Positions 8,353 to 17,312 of a DNA stretch of 64,000 nucleotides are shown piece by piece. The notes under the pieces were generated by a model. It was not told the DNA's origin, searched no databases, and was given only the letters and a program-made list of their open reading frames with translations. The translations under genes and the position numbers were made by a program. The first letter of the stretch is position 1. Each line of letters starts with the position of its first letter. Source of the DNA: Candidatus Tiddalikarchaeum anstoanum (GTDB taxonomy: Archaea > Nanobdellota > Nanobdellia > Tiddalikarchaeales > Tiddalikarchaeaceae); the NCBI GenBank assembly GCA_902385255.1, contig CABMEV010000005.1, forward strand, positions 1 through 64,000, written 5' to 3'.

Positions 8353-10481
8353 CTCACACACCAGTATATTGTTTTTTCCACTTGGTTATTTGAAATATCT
8401 GCATCTTTTATAACTATTTCACTGTTATATTTCTCGATTACTTTTTTAGGAACCAGTTCAGAGTTGCAGAATAAGTACCTCGTGGTTGTAGTGGTCTCGC
8501 AGCCGCTGCAAATCTGTGACGAGAAACGGGCAACGCAAGTATAATTCGGCAAAGTTATGCAGTTGTCCATGTCATTGGTTGTTTCGGTCACGGCATCGTA
8601 GTGCAACGTGCTGGTATCATTTTGTCCTGTAGTCGAGTTATAATTAGTGATAACTTCATCTCTCGCATCCAAATGGTATGTTACATCATAAACGACTTTC
8701 GGAATTGCGCAAGTTCCTGATTGGAGTGCGAATCCTGTGAAGCTTCCTGTTGAGCATGCAAAGTTGGTAGTGCTGCTCTCTCTTGGGCAGTAACAAGTAT
8801 CAGTTCCTACGCTTACAGGATTACAGTTTAATCCTTCAAAGCCTTTTAGTACAGTTCCTTCAAACCATAAAGGTGTTATCTTATCTATAGGCCTAATGAG
8901 AGCGTCTTCGAAATTATGCGTTGGGCTTACAGTAGTGACAACTCCTCCTTCCACTACGTTGAAAACGAGTCTGCTTCCGTCGGATGCGTAAACATTAAAG
9001 TCCTGTACGGGTGATTGGTACACCACAAAATGTTCAGCATCTGTTGTTCTTATAATATGATGATTCGTGTCGTACTCGTAAACAGGCATTGAAGAACTAT
9101 TTATCAAATAAGTGATACTGTTGTCATAATCGTATTCTATGCTCACTCTCATCTTTCCCTCTGAGCAGTCATATAAGTCTGCAGCTTCGGCCATTAAACC
9201 GTTACGCATCCTGTGAGCTTGGCTTAAATCAACGAGCGCTGAAAAATTAGAGAATGCTCCCACATTAAAAGAGTTATATGATGGCAGAGCCGCGGTTTGA
9301 ATTATCATCTTGTCAAATCCTATCTCGTGATAAGCACCCAAACTATCTGTTATTTCAAATTTCAATTTCATGCTGACATCATTATACTTATTAGCTAAGT
9401 CTATACGCAATAAGTTTGGATTAAACCATGACTCTAAAGGCTGATTAGTCCCTCTCTCATTGCAGACTTCACAATAAAGGTCAGTGCATGTCTCGTTATA
9501 ACCTATTGTTGTATTGCAGCACTTAGAAGGGCCGTTATCGCATGGAGGAGTGGTGCAATAATAAGTATATCTGGTTTCGTAATGACCCCAACAACAAGTG
9601 GTTGGTATCCAAGGAAGACAGTACCAATCACAGACATAGTATGGATTTTCAGGAGGTGAAGGGCTAGGTTTATTGCAGCAGCCCTGTTCGTATCCGCAGA
9701 TTGTACCGTTGCATACATTTGCATATATTGGTGTCTGCGTGCATTCCTCGCCGCACACTTCATTATTGCATACTATTGTATGGTCCCAGCTTCTGTTAAT
9801 TGTGCACGGAGCATTAGAGTCAAACATTCCGTTCATGCACATGTTTCCAATGCTCGGATCAGTCGGAGGATAAAAACAGAAGGATGCATTAAACGAGTAC
9901 TCATTATTGTCAACAACACTTTCGTTGAATATTGAGCTTGCAATACCTGCTCCTAACGTTATCTCTGACGTGCAGTTAAAAAAAGGGAGCAGAAGGATTT
10001 CCGGATAAGTATTGCTGCCAGACCCTATTGTTCTTGGCAGAGTAACTGGATAACTGTATAATCTTTGTGCCAGGACTTCCAGCCCGTTTATCCTCTCCTT
10101 GGTGCATGAACTCGGACTGGCTCCGCACTTCTCATAAGTCATGTATGGAGTTACGCTGATTCTCGCATCAGCCGAGGGAGGTATTGATGTTCTTTTGAAT
10201 CCGTAATTAAACTGGTAGCCTGTAGTTGAATTAATCACTGAATACTTTGTTGGGTCCACATTGAAGATGTTGCCCTCCCTGTAAGTTGTAATATAAACCA
10301 CATCTAATCCGCTTAGCTGCTGGGAATAGATTGTCCTGTTGAAGAAGTCTATGTTCTGGCTTGCAACGTTATTTCCCAAGAATAAGAACACTGCAGATGC
10401 CAGCATGAATAAGAATATCACTGCTGTCAAGAAATTTCCAAGGTCTATCTGCGCTGTTTGATTCATGGCTATTTTACTCAT
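8349..10481 (-). CDS. Large Cys-rich secreted protein of the pilus unit (710 aa)
   Basis: An N-terminal leader (MSKIAMNQTAQIDLGNFL) and a hydrophobic segment at about residues 18-40 are followed by a 670-residue ectodomain. Residues about 210-350 hold roughly twenty cysteines, often as CC pairs (GCCNKPSPSP, TTCCWGHYE, KCCNTT), around a Pro-rich linker; this looks like a disulfide-knotted module. The later part has conventional beta-rich sequence and further cysteines (CYCPRESS). It is the largest exposed protein of the unit and lies directly downstream of the platform gene with an ATGA overlap. It may be a tip adhesin or a scaffold for the smaller subunits; no family is recognised. Confidence 0.75.
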   Translation of the reverse strand: MSKIAMNQTAQIDLGNFLTAVIFLFMLASAVFLFLGNNVASQNIDFFNRTIYSQQLSGLDVVYITTYREGNIFNVDPTKYSVINSTTGYQFNYGFKRTSIPPSADARISVTPYMTYEKCGASPSSCTKERINGLEVLAQRLYSYPVTLPRTIGSGSNTYPEILLLPFFNCTSEITLGAGIASSIFNESVVDNNEYSFNASFCFYPPTDPSIGNMCMNGMFDSNAPCTINRSWDHTIVCNNEVCGEECTQTPIYANVCNGTICGYEQGCCNKPSPSPPENPYYVCDWYCLPWIPTTCCWGHYETRYTYYCTTPPCDNGPSKCCNTTIGYNETCTDLYCEVCNERGTNQPLESWFNPNLLRIDLANKYNDVSMKLKFEITDSLGAYHEIGFDKMIIQTAALPSYNSFNVGAFSNFSALVDLSQAHRMRNGLMAEAADLYDCSEGKMRVSIEYDYDNSITYLINSSSMPVYEYDTNHHIIRTTDAEHFVVYQSPVQDFNVYASDGSRLVFNVVEGGVVTTVSPTHNFEDALIRPIDKITPLWFEGTVLKGFEGLNCNPVSVGTDTCYCPRESSTTNFACSTGSFTGFALQSGTCAIPKVVYDVTYHLDARDEVITNYNSTTGQNDTSTLHYDAVTETTNDMDNCITLPNYTCVARFSSQICSGCETTTTTRYLFCNSELVPKKVIEKYNSEIVIKDADISNNQVEKTIYWCVR

Positions 10482-12553
10482 TTAACTCCCGTTGCGACAG
10501 CTATGTCTGCAAGTCCCGTAAATATCATGGTAGTAACTGAAACTATTAAAATATATGCAGTTGTCGCTATCAGCAGCGTTTTTGCGCACCTGTCCATGAA
10601 GTAAATCTTGTCTCCTGCGAATTCTATCTGGTTGACTAAGTACACCATTAATGCAACAACGATAACTAAGTATACTCCAACTATTGGCTGAAATTCCCAG
10701 ACTTTGACGCTGCTGCTTAAGTTCAGGAATCCCAATACGAAATCAATGTTCATTCCTCCAGCACCTGAGACATCCCCTGCTCCCCCTGATAATGAGCTAA
10801 TCTGCTGGCCTAAATTGCTGAGTATTAAGAATATCATTGTTGACAATCCGACAACTACGCCTGTTATTAATGGTGCAATAAAGTTAGCCTGGAATACTAA
10901 GCTGCTTATAGTCTCGCTAAGGATATCATTTATTTTCTCATTAATATTCCTTATTGCCTTAGTATACCTTCCTATGTTTGCCATGCTCATGCTCGCAGCC
11001 TCCGCTGATTCCTGGCTTGAGCTCACTAAGATTCTCATTATGCTGTTTACCAGCATTGAAGGGTACATATTGATTGCCCCGTTTTCAGAATCAAAGATTG
11101 CATTCTCAACATCCAATCCTAACTGTGAAATATTATTGCTTATCTTTTCAAAGAATGCGTAAATAGACGAGCTTTTCATCTCCTCTGCAGTTTTTACAAG
11201 CGTTTGTTCAAGAGGGCGTCCTTCACCCATCATGTTTGAGATTATGAACGCCGCATTTGTGAAATCTTCCTCTACGCTTCCAACAAGCCTTCTGATTTTC
11301 ACCCTTTGGAAAGAGTATAAGTAAAAATAAGCTACTGCTGTAAGCATTAATCCAATAACTATTGGGAGCGAACCAAACACGTCATTCTTTGAAGGAGGAA
11401 GCCCCTGCACGCTGTAAATGTATAACAAAAATATACCAACACCAGCAATCAGTGTGAATATTGAGAATATGTATGCAGGAAAGGCTAATTTTTTATTGCC
11501 GGATTTTATGAAAAATTTTCCTTCAGGAGGCACATCAGGGTGTTTTGAGATGTCAGGAATAGGGAAGCCTACAGGCCTGGAACCTAATACTTTGTTTATG
11601 AAAAATACTAATATTACAGGGAGCACTAAGTCGTAGAAGAAGAATATCATGTCAGGAGTGATTAAGTCAGCCATGAAAGCGCTAATCATTGGAAGCATAA
11701 CTAAACCAAGTATTGGGAGTGTTATTCCAATTAAGCTTACTGCCTGAACAGGGGACCTTAAACTGTTTGCGTATTTCACCATCGAATCGTAAGTCCCGTT
11801 AAGTATGGTGTCAACTGCTAAGTCTAATGTTTCGTAGCGCCTTTTCTCATCCAACTGGTGAAGCGCTGATAATACGAGCTGCATGGCGTCGACGAACGGC
11901 GGATTTCTCTCCCTCCAAGTCTGCAGGAATACATTCATCGCGTCATATAAGTCCCTGCTTTTTCTTGTCTGAACATTCCATAATAATAGTTTGAAATCGT
12001 TGCCTAAAGGCCCAGTCAGATTAGTGCTTGCGAATTTTATTGCACCTTCAATGTTGGGCGTGTGGCGCATATATATCACTACGTATAATACTCCAAGCAC
12101 CATCTCGCTTGTCTCCTCAAGTATGTTCTTAGTTGCATTATTCTTTGCATAATTCCTGACATAAGTGTAAGCGTAGAAAGCGACAGGCAGTCCTGCAAAT
12201 GAGAACATTGAATTCGTTAACAGTATAAGTAAGACTGATATGAATAATCCTGCAATTAATACTATTATGCTTAGCCCCGTCACTTCGCCAGGCGTAACAT
12301 TAAGCCCTGAAGCTATTATGTCTTTCTGCAAATTTTCAGTCTCGCTTCGTGAGAGTGATATTTTGAATATTCCGCCGACGCTCTTACAGAGCCTCTCGTA
12401 CCAGCTCTTCCTCTCAACTTTCTCATTAAGAAAAGTCTTATACTCAAAACTCTTGCTTTCGCCTCCGAGTGTTATCTCTTTGCGCAGGCTGTCCCTGTTT
12501 ACTTTGCCTTTGTCATAATCGTCAAATAAGTTGTCCGCCACGTTTTCTGACAA
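10478..12553 (-). CDS. FlaJ/TadC-type platform protein with two T2SF-like halves (691 aa)
   Basis: This is the polytopic inner platform partner of the secretion ATPase. A cytosolic N-terminus of about 90 residues precedes hydrophobic segments near residues 92-130, 265-325, 360-415, 560-590 and 625-690. Between them lie two cytoplasmic four-helix regions with the type II/IV secretion F-domain flavour (GPLGNDFKLLLWNVQ... in the first half; FTNAAFIISNMMGEGRPLEQ in the second). Two F-domains in one chain match the archaeal FlaJ/TadC-like long forms. It overlaps the ATPase gene by 32 bases, the usual FlaI-FlaJ order. The family call is firm; whether the machine builds pili or secretes other cargo is not shown. 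Confidence 0.85.
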   Translation of the reverse strand: MSENVADNLFDDYDKGKVNRDSLRKEITLGGESKSFEYKTFLNEKVERKSWYERLCKSVGGIFKISLSRSETENLQKDIIASGLNVTPGEVTGLSIIVLIAGLFISVLLILLTNSMFSFAGLPVAFYAYTYVRNYAKNNATKNILEETSEMVLGVLYVVIYMRHTPNIEGAIKFASTNLTGPLGNDFKLLLWNVQTRKSRDLYDAMNVFLQTWRERNPPFVDAMQLVLSALHQLDEKRRYETLDLAVDTILNGTYDSMVKYANSLRSPVQAVSLIGITLPILGLVMLPMISAFMADLITPDMIFFFYDLVLPVILVFFINKVLGSRPVGFPIPDISKHPDVPPEGKFFIKSGNKKLAFPAYIFSIFTLIAGVGIFLLYIYSVQGLPPSKNDVFGSLPIVIGLMLTAVAYFYLYSFQRVKIRRLVGSVEEDFTNAAFIISNMMGEGRPLEQTLVKTAEEMKSSSIYAFFEKISNNISQLGLDVENAIFDSENGAINMYPSMLVNSIMRILVSSSQESAEAASMSMANIGRYTKAIRNINEKINDILSETISSLVFQANFIAPLITGVVVGLSTMIFLILSNLGQQISSLSGGAGDVSGAGGMNIDFVLGFLNLSSSVKVWEFQPIVGVYLVIVVALMVYLVNQIEFAGDKIYFMDRCAKTLLIATTAYILIVSVTTMIFTGLADIAVATGVK

Positions 12554-14813
12554 CCTCCTTCATCCAGTCTTCAAACAAGGCAAGCATGTCTTTACTTTCA
12601 GGGTATCCTTGTTCATCTTTTAACTTCTCGAATATTTTATGGTAATAATCATTAGCTACTATTACGAAATCACTCTCTAACAAGTCAGGCATTTTATAAT
12701 CATTCGCGAATTTCAATATTGTTTCAACTATTTTGCCTCTTAGCATTATTTCTTCCCAGACTAAATCCCACTTCCCTGCCCACTCCCTCACGTTTCCTGC
12801 AATGTTCTTTAATATCTCGCTGTCTCCTTCAAGGAGTGCCCTGTCTGGTTTTAATTTATCTTCTTTAGCATCATAAGTCATTAAGCTTACAAAACCTTTC
12901 TCCCTCATTGGGTCATCTTCCCAGTGTTTTCTGATTTCAACTATATTCGTAATTCGTCTCCTTTCTGTTAAGCCGTCAGGGCTTTTTAGTTTCTGGGCGA
13001 TCATTATTATATCTGTTGCTTTGAAGCTTGTTCTTGGAACTTTCAGGTCATTTACTACACGGTCGAAGATACCGTAAGCTGAGTCTCCATGTATTGTTCC
13101 TGCAACAACGTTGGCTAATGCTCCAACCCTCATTGCTTCATACAGCGCTACAGCTTCTGTGCTTCTTACTTCTCCAACTATTAATGCACTGTCTCCAAGT
13201 CTTAGTGTTGTTCTGATTCCGTCTGTCGCGTTCATCTCGTTGCTTGTTCCTGCAAGAGCGGATCCGACTTTCATTGATAATATGTTGTAATTCATGTCCC
13301 TAAGATAAGTCACTGGTAGTTCCAGCGTATCTTCAACTACGATTATTCTGAATTTTCTCATTATCTGGACGAGGCATGCTGCCAAGATGCTTGATTTTCC
13401 AGCACCTCTAGTTCCTGCAACGAGTATTGTTCTTGACCCGTCTATTAAGAACCAAAGTAGTCCTGCAGCAAGAGGTGTCATGCTTTTATACTTGACTAGC
13501 AAGTGGAACGTGAATGGTTTCTCCCTGTGTCTTCTGAAAACAAAAGTTAGCCCGTTGGGTGATAATGGCTCCTGCACTATGCTGACACGGGCTCTTATGA
13601 ACTCAGTCTCGAGTTCCGTGTCAAGTACTGGATTTGCGTCATCAAGTGGTCTGCCGCTCATCATTCTAAAACGGCTGGCCCATCCTTTAGCGTCACGAAC
13701 GTTTGGTATAATATTGGTTTTTAATTCTCCGTACTCGGCGTGCTTTAATATTATAGGCACTCTTCCAACAGGGGGGTTTACGTAAATATCTTCTACTTTC
13801 TCGTCTTCTAATAATAATTCTATGAGTCCGAACCCTACTGTTAATCTGACTAGTATTCTTGCCAGTGTTTCTATTTTTTGGAATGAAACTTTCAGGTTTC
13901 TTTGTTTTGCAACTTCCTGCAATAAGTCCCTGCTTAGTTTGAAGAATACATCACGCATCCTTTTGGAGTCTGTGAACTCTTCCTCTCTCGGTTTATGTTT
14001 TGCAAGTATGTCCCTGGCCCCGTTTAATAATTCGTACTCCTCATCTGATAATGCAAACTCTGGCGGGTGAATATAATATTTTTTTGTTACGTCCTCGGGC
14101 ACGTCGTATATTATTACTTCACTCTTGTCTTTTTTTCCAATCTCGTAAGTTTCGACTTCCTGCGCTTTTAACGGCGGGTCCATGACGAGCCTTGCGTACA
14201 TGAAGTTCGGCTTTATTGAGGGTTCAAAGAGTTCCCTGTATATTTCTCTCTCTCCAATCTTGTATCCTGGCAGCCGGTCTTTTAACTGCTGCATCATCTG
14301 AGTCTTACTTAATTCGTCAACGATTGTTGAAAGTTTGAGTATTTGTAAATCGCTTAATTTCTTTAACTGGGTGTTTAATCCTTCATTTCTCGCTTTCTCC
14401 TCCCTTAACTCCCTTATTGCCTTAACGTAAGCGCCGATTGGGTCTCGTTTAAACCTGGAGAGTATTATATCCTTCATCACGCTTAAGTGCTCTATAAGCA
14501 ATTTCTGAGCCTGAGGCTCCTCCACTAAAGGATACTTCATTATTTCAAATTGTTGCTCTAATTTGAGGTATACTTGTGCCACTTCATCGAGAAGTTCTGT
14601 CTGCTCGTATGGGTAAATATAATTCTGGTCGCTGGATAGTATGATATTTGTAACGCCGCCTATTTCGATTAATTTGTTAATAATCATCTCCATGCAGTGT
14701 TCAGAATCTTCTATGCTTGGGTAGTATATGCAGCCGACGCAGTTTATCCTAAGGTTCCTCTCGGAGCCTTCACGCTCTACTTCAAAATCTTCACAAGTGT
14801 TTTGGCCTGCCAT
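12522..14813 (-). CDS. FlaI/GspE-family secretion ATPase (763 aa)
   Basis: This is the hexameric ATPase that powers archaeal type IV pilus or archaellum assembly. Walker A (GTRGAGKSS) is near residue 468, the Asp-box region (VVEDTLELP) near 495, Walker B (SALIVGEVRS) near 544, and a His-box region (GTIHGDSAYG) near 575. The N-terminal domain has an unusual early cysteine group (CVGCIYYPSIEDSEHC), known in FlaI-like ATPases of small-genome archaea, and a charged helical linker at 150-230. At 763 aa it is longer than classical FlaI (about 550 aa), with extra N- and C-terminal regions. It is the first gene of the long minus-strand unit, and its start faces the divergent coiled-coil genes. Confidence 0.9.
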   Translation of the reverse strand: MAGQNTCEDFEVEREGSERNLRINCVGCIYYPSIEDSEHCMEMIINKLIEIGGVTNIILSSDQNYIYPYEQTELLDEVAQVYLKLEQQFEIMKYPLVEEPQAQKLLIEHLSVMKDIILSRFKRDPIGAYVKAIRELREEKARNEGLNTQLKKLSDLQILKLSTIVDELSKTQMMQQLKDRLPGYKIGEREIYRELFEPSIKPNFMYARLVMDPPLKAQEVETYEIGKKDKSEVIIYDVPEDVTKKYYIHPPEFALSDEEYELLNGARDILAKHKPREEEFTDSKRMRDVFFKLSRDLLQEVAKQRNLKVSFQKIETLARILVRLTVGFGLIELLLEDEKVEDIYVNPPVGRVPIILKHAEYGELKTNIIPNVRDAKGWASRFRMMSGRPLDDANPVLDTELETEFIRARVSIVQEPLSPNGLTFVFRRHREKPFTFHLLVKYKSMTPLAAGLLWFLIDGSRTILVAGTRGAGKSSILAACLVQIMRKFRIIVVEDTLELPVTYLRDMNYNILSMKVGSALAGTSNEMNATDGIRTTLRLGDSALIVGEVRSTEAVALYEAMRVGALANVVAGTIHGDSAYGIFDRVVNDLKVPRTSFKATDIIMIAQKLKSPDGLTERRRITNIVEIRKHWEDDPMREKGFVSLMTYDAKEDKLKPDRALLEGDSEILKNIAGNVREWAGKWDLVWEEIMLRGKIVETILKFANDYKMPDLLESDFVIVANDYYHKIFEKLKDEQGYPESKDMLALFEDWMKEVVRKRGGQLI

Positions 14814-14907
14814 TAACCTTTTAACCCCTCTATACCCAAAATTTATATATTACGCTACGACTATTTCAATATTATTGAATCTATAAAAAGGTTGGTAACT
14901 TAAAAAT
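14814..14907. promoter_or_regulatory. Divergent promoter region with central palindrome
   Basis: This 94-base gap separates the ATPase unit (minus) from the coiled-coil unit (plus). On the plus strand CTATAAAAAGG at 14881-14891 is a good TATA box about 25 bases before the ATG at 14908, suggesting a leaderless transcript. On the minus strand ATATATAAATTT (about 14839-14850) lies 25-35 bases before the ATPase start. Between them, at 14865-14879, TTCAATATTATTGAA is a perfect 7+1+7 inverted repeat, a possible operator co-regulating both units. Confidence 0.55.
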
Positions 14908-15324
14908 ATGGCACTCCCTCCCGAACAACAAAAATCTCCTTCTGGAATGACTGGACAAGCTGCTCCTTCTCAAGAGACCAGCATGGCCAGCATGATTATC
15001 CAAAGATTAAATGAGGTCAATACGAGGATTAGACTTGCTGAGGAAAGATTGGAGCAGAACAAGGAGCGTCTCCGTGTTTTTGATGACCAGATGTTAAGCA
15101 TTCGTGAAAATATTAACGGTGACATAACTAAAATCAATGCGCAGATTGAAGATATGAGAAAAAGTATTAAAAACATCGATGATACAATACATCATATTAT
15201 AAAGGAGTTGGAATTAACTGCTAAAAAGCAGGAGTTGACTGTTATTGAAAAATACGTTGACATGATGGATCCGACTCGTTACGTGACAAAGGAAGAATTA
15301 CAGAGGTTGTTAAAAAATGCCTGA
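14908..15324 (+). CDS. Coiled-coil protein resembling the FlaC/D/E family (138 aa)
   Basis: After a Pro/Ser/Gln-rich N-terminus (about 25 residues), residues 30-120 form a continuous heptad-rich coiled coil (RLAEERLEQNKERLRVFDDQ, then DDTIHHIIKELELTAKKQEL). The C-terminus DPTRYVTKEELQRLLKN resembles the conserved end of archaeal FlaC/D/E proteins, cytosolic partners of FlaH/FlaI. It is soluble, lacks a signal peptide, is divergent from the ATPase and overlaps the next gene by eight bases. I infer that it forms a cytoplasmic ring or adaptor for the ATPase; the similarity is short, so the name stays tentative. Confidence 0.65.
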   Translation: MALPPEQQKSPSGMTGQAAPSQETSMASMIIQRLNEVNTRIRLAEERLEQNKERLRVFDDQMLSIRENINGDITKINAQIEDMRKSIKNIDDTIHHIIKELELTAKKQELTVIEKYVDMMDPTRYVTKEELQRLLKNA

Positions 15325-16042
15325 AGGTATACCTATACAAAAAGTCGTTGATATGAAAGGCAGAAATGCGGATAATAATGCTATTATTGAAGCGTTAAGA
15401 AGCGAGGGTTATTCTTTTCAGCAGATTCGTGATGCTATCCAGCAGGCAGATTTGAAAAAGACAATTACTGTTTCTCCTGGTGCTCCTATTCCTCAAAGTT
15501 ATCCTCAACAGCAGATTATGACTTCACCGCAGCAAAATACTGCTCAAAGGCCGCCTATGCCACAACAGCAAATGCAGGTAAATCCTGTTCAAGCTCCACA
15601 GATGGCTCAGCAGCAAATGATGCAGGCGCCCCAGCCGCAAGGTCCTTCTCGCCGCAGTGTTGACCTTGATGAGGTGCAGAGAGTTCTTGAGGAGATAATT
15701 GAGGAGAAGTGGAAGGAGAGCGAGGGGCAATTAATTAAGATTAATGAATGGAGAGCTGTTGTTAATTCCAAGATTAAAGAGTTCGAGACTAGGATTTCGG
15801 AATTAAACACTCGTATTGACAGCTTCAACACTGTTCTTGTAAAGAAGGCTGAAAGTTTCGATGAGACTATGCGTAATGTTGACACTGAGATTCAAGCATT
15901 AGAAAAGAGCCTGAACAAGCTTGTTCCAATATTATCTGACAATATCAGCGAGTTAAGAGGAGTCATTACTGACTTGAGAAAAGATCAGCCTAAAGCTGAA
16001 AATCCTCCAATGAGGGATATTAGAACTAGCACGTTATTATAA
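15317..16042 (+). CDS. Adaptor-like protein: UBA-like N-terminus, Gln-rich linker, coiled coil (241 aa)
   Basis: Residues 15-50 (NAIIEALRSEGYSFQQIRDA) look like a small three-helix UBA/CUE-like fold. Residues 55-110 form a Pro/Gln/Met-rich flexible linker with many QQ pairs, and residues 115-225 are a long coiled coil (EVQRVLEEIIEEKWKE, TRISELNTRIDSFNTVL). It is cytosolic and co-transcribed with the FlaC/D/E-like gene (eight-base overlap). Paired with that neighbour and facing the ATPase gene, it may be a second scaffold protein of the machine. The fold suggestion comes from sequence pattern only. Confidence 0.6.
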   Translation: MPEGIPIQKVVDMKGRNADNNAIIEALRSEGYSFQQIRDAIQQADLKKTITVSPGAPIPQSYPQQQIMTSPQQNTAQRPPMPQQQMQVNPVQAPQMAQQQMMQAPQPQGPSRRSVDLDEVQRVLEEIIEEKWKESEGQLIKINEWRAVVNSKIKEFETRISELNTRIDSFNTVLVKKAESFDETMRNVDTEIQALEKSLNKLVPILSDNISELRGVITDLRKDQPKAENPPMRDIRTSTLL

Positions 16043-16066
16043 AAAAAAATATTTTTTTATTTCTTT
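16043..16066. terminator. Bidirectional T-run terminator between convergent genes
   Basis: The sequence aaaaaaaaatatttttttattt lies just after the stop of the plus-strand coiled-coil gene and over the stop of the minus-strand gene ending at 16057. It gives a U-run in both directions, the usual archaeal intrinsic termination signal, with no strong hairpin. Confidence 0.5.
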
Positions 16067-16626
16067 TGCGTTATCATGTAAGTTATTGCTGCCATTATTG
16101 CAAGTATTAATATCGCTCCTGCTACTTGCGGCTGTGCAAGCACTATTGCTGGATTCGCCAAGTCTTCAGGTGTTATCTCATTGCTTGCAGGTCCTATTGT
16201 TCCTGTAAAATTCGTTCTGCCTACTATGAAATCCAATCCTCCATTCAGTCCAACCATTACTAATACGAAGAGTAATAATAATACAGGTATGAACACTGCC
16301 GGCTGCTGCAATATATTTACTACAAAGTCAGGTTTCACTCCAACCCATTCGAGCAGTAATAATCCTACGAATATGAAAAAAGCAGCTACTATTATTATGG
16401 GTATAAAATTTAGCAAGAAATTCCTGAGGGACCAACTTAGTGTGACTATTATTCCAACGCCTATTGCTACCATTGAGTTAACGTCGTGCCTGTCTTTTCC
16501 GAATATCTGGCTTTTTTCCAGCATTCCGTAAAGCGCTGCTGCACCTATTATGAATGGTACGACTACATCAAAGATGCCTATCCTGTTTATTACATCCAAT
16601 GCTTGTCCTGCTACTGTTTCAACCAT
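16057..16626 (-). CDS. Polytopic membrane protein, last of three paralog-like genes (189 aa)
   Basis: About five hydrophobic segments span the protein (VVVPFIIGAAALYGML, VAIGVGIIVTLSW, IPIIIVAAFFIFVGLLLL, IPVLLLLFVLVMVGL, ILILAIMAAITYMI). IGIFDVVVPFIIGAAALYGM and LEKSQIFGKDRHDVNSM match the 222-aa gene at the start of this trio (FLRIVVPFILFYSIVFGM, LERTQLFTR), so they are paralogs. It has no enzymatic motif. Genes like this between pilus ATPase and accessory units suggest an integral-membrane component of the machine; this is inference from position. Confidence 0.6.
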   Translation of the reverse strand: MVETVAGQALDVINRIGIFDVVVPFIIGAAALYGMLEKSQIFGKDRHDVNSMVAIGVGIIVTLSWSLRNFLLNFIPIIIVAAFFIFVGLLLLEWVGVKPDFVVNILQQPAVFIPVLLLLFVLVMVGLNGGLDFIVGRTNFTGTIGPASNEITPEDLANPAIVLAQPQVAGAILILAIMAAITYMITQKK

Positions 16627-16668
16627 ATATTTATTATGACCTTTTATTTTTTATAAACTCTGTGGATT

Positions 16669-17283
16669 TTAGTGCTGCGGAGGCTGCTGTGCTGGAGGCT
16701 GTTGTTGCGGCGGCGCCCCGCTTCCTGGCTGCTTGGCTTTCAAACTGCCGGCTGTTACTCCGACTGCTACTGCTACTGCGATTATTATTACTACTGCTAG
16801 TATTATTGTTCCCGGGTTCTGCTGTTTTATGAAATCTATTATTTGCAGCGGGAATGTGAATAAGCCGTCTCCGAATATTGCCCATAATACTATTATTAAT
16901 GCTAGTACTGAACTGAATCCCATTATGTATGGTGAGTATTTCTTTTTCTTCTCATCTCCCGGCACTATTGATATTAATACGAGCCCTATTCCGAGTGCTA
17001 GTGATGCCAGGAATCCGAACCATTGTAAGTATTGTGTTATGGTTATGTAGAATGTTGTTGCTCCAAAGTATGCTATTGCTAGTGATAATACTATTCTTGC
17101 CATTCTCATCTTCTCGTCTTTAAATGCGGGCACGAAGCTTGCTGCAGCAAACATTATTGAGAATATGAATAAGAATATTACAAAGAAGTGGATGAATCCT
17201 ATTCCTACAACTTCAGGGTTCCCTGGTATCATGGCTGATACTATTGTGTTCATTACTTCTACGAATGTTTGAGGTTCAGCCAT
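16669..17283 (-). CDS. Polytopic membrane protein with Pro/Gln-rich tail (204 aa)
   Basis: Residues 20-185 hold about five membrane segments (IHFFVIFLFIFSIMFAAASF, WFGFLASLALGIGLVLISIV, YIMGFSSVLALIIVLWAIF, IILAVVIIIAVAVAVGV). The last 20 residues are a flexible Pro/Gln tail (SGAPPQQQPPAQQPPQH). The KDEKMRMARIVLSLAIAYFG motif after the first helix occupies the same place as the KDRHDVNSM and KQVTNMHAM segments of its neighbours, so the three genes look like one diverged family. It lies between those two in one minus-strand unit. The tail could bind the Gln/Pro-rich adaptor encoded opposite. Confidence 0.6.
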   Translation of the reverse strand: MAEPQTFVEVMNTIVSAMIPGNPEVVGIGFIHFFVIFLFIFSIMFAAASFVPAFKDEKMRMARIVLSLAIAYFGATTFYITITQYLQWFGFLASLALGIGLVLISIVPGDEKKKKYSPYIMGFSSVLALIIVLWAIFGDGLFTFPLQIIDFIKQQNPGTIILAVVIIIAVAVAVGVTAGSLKAKQPGSGAPPQQQPPAQQPPQH

Positions 17284-17312
17284 TATGTTTTACCTTTTAA
17301 AAAAATTCAATT

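Noticed and set aside
10704-11162. Plus-strand open frame of 152 aa.
   Set aside because: It is antisense to the membrane part of the platform protein; its hydrophobicity mirrors the real gene.
13387-13785. Plus-strand open frame of 132 aa.
   Set aside because: It lies inside the secretion ATPase gene on the other strand and has no motif; it is a shadow frame.
12522-14813. Bona fide archaellum ATPase naming (flaI).
   Set aside because: No archaellin, FlaH, FlaF or FlaG is recognised, so I keep the general FlaI/GspE family name.
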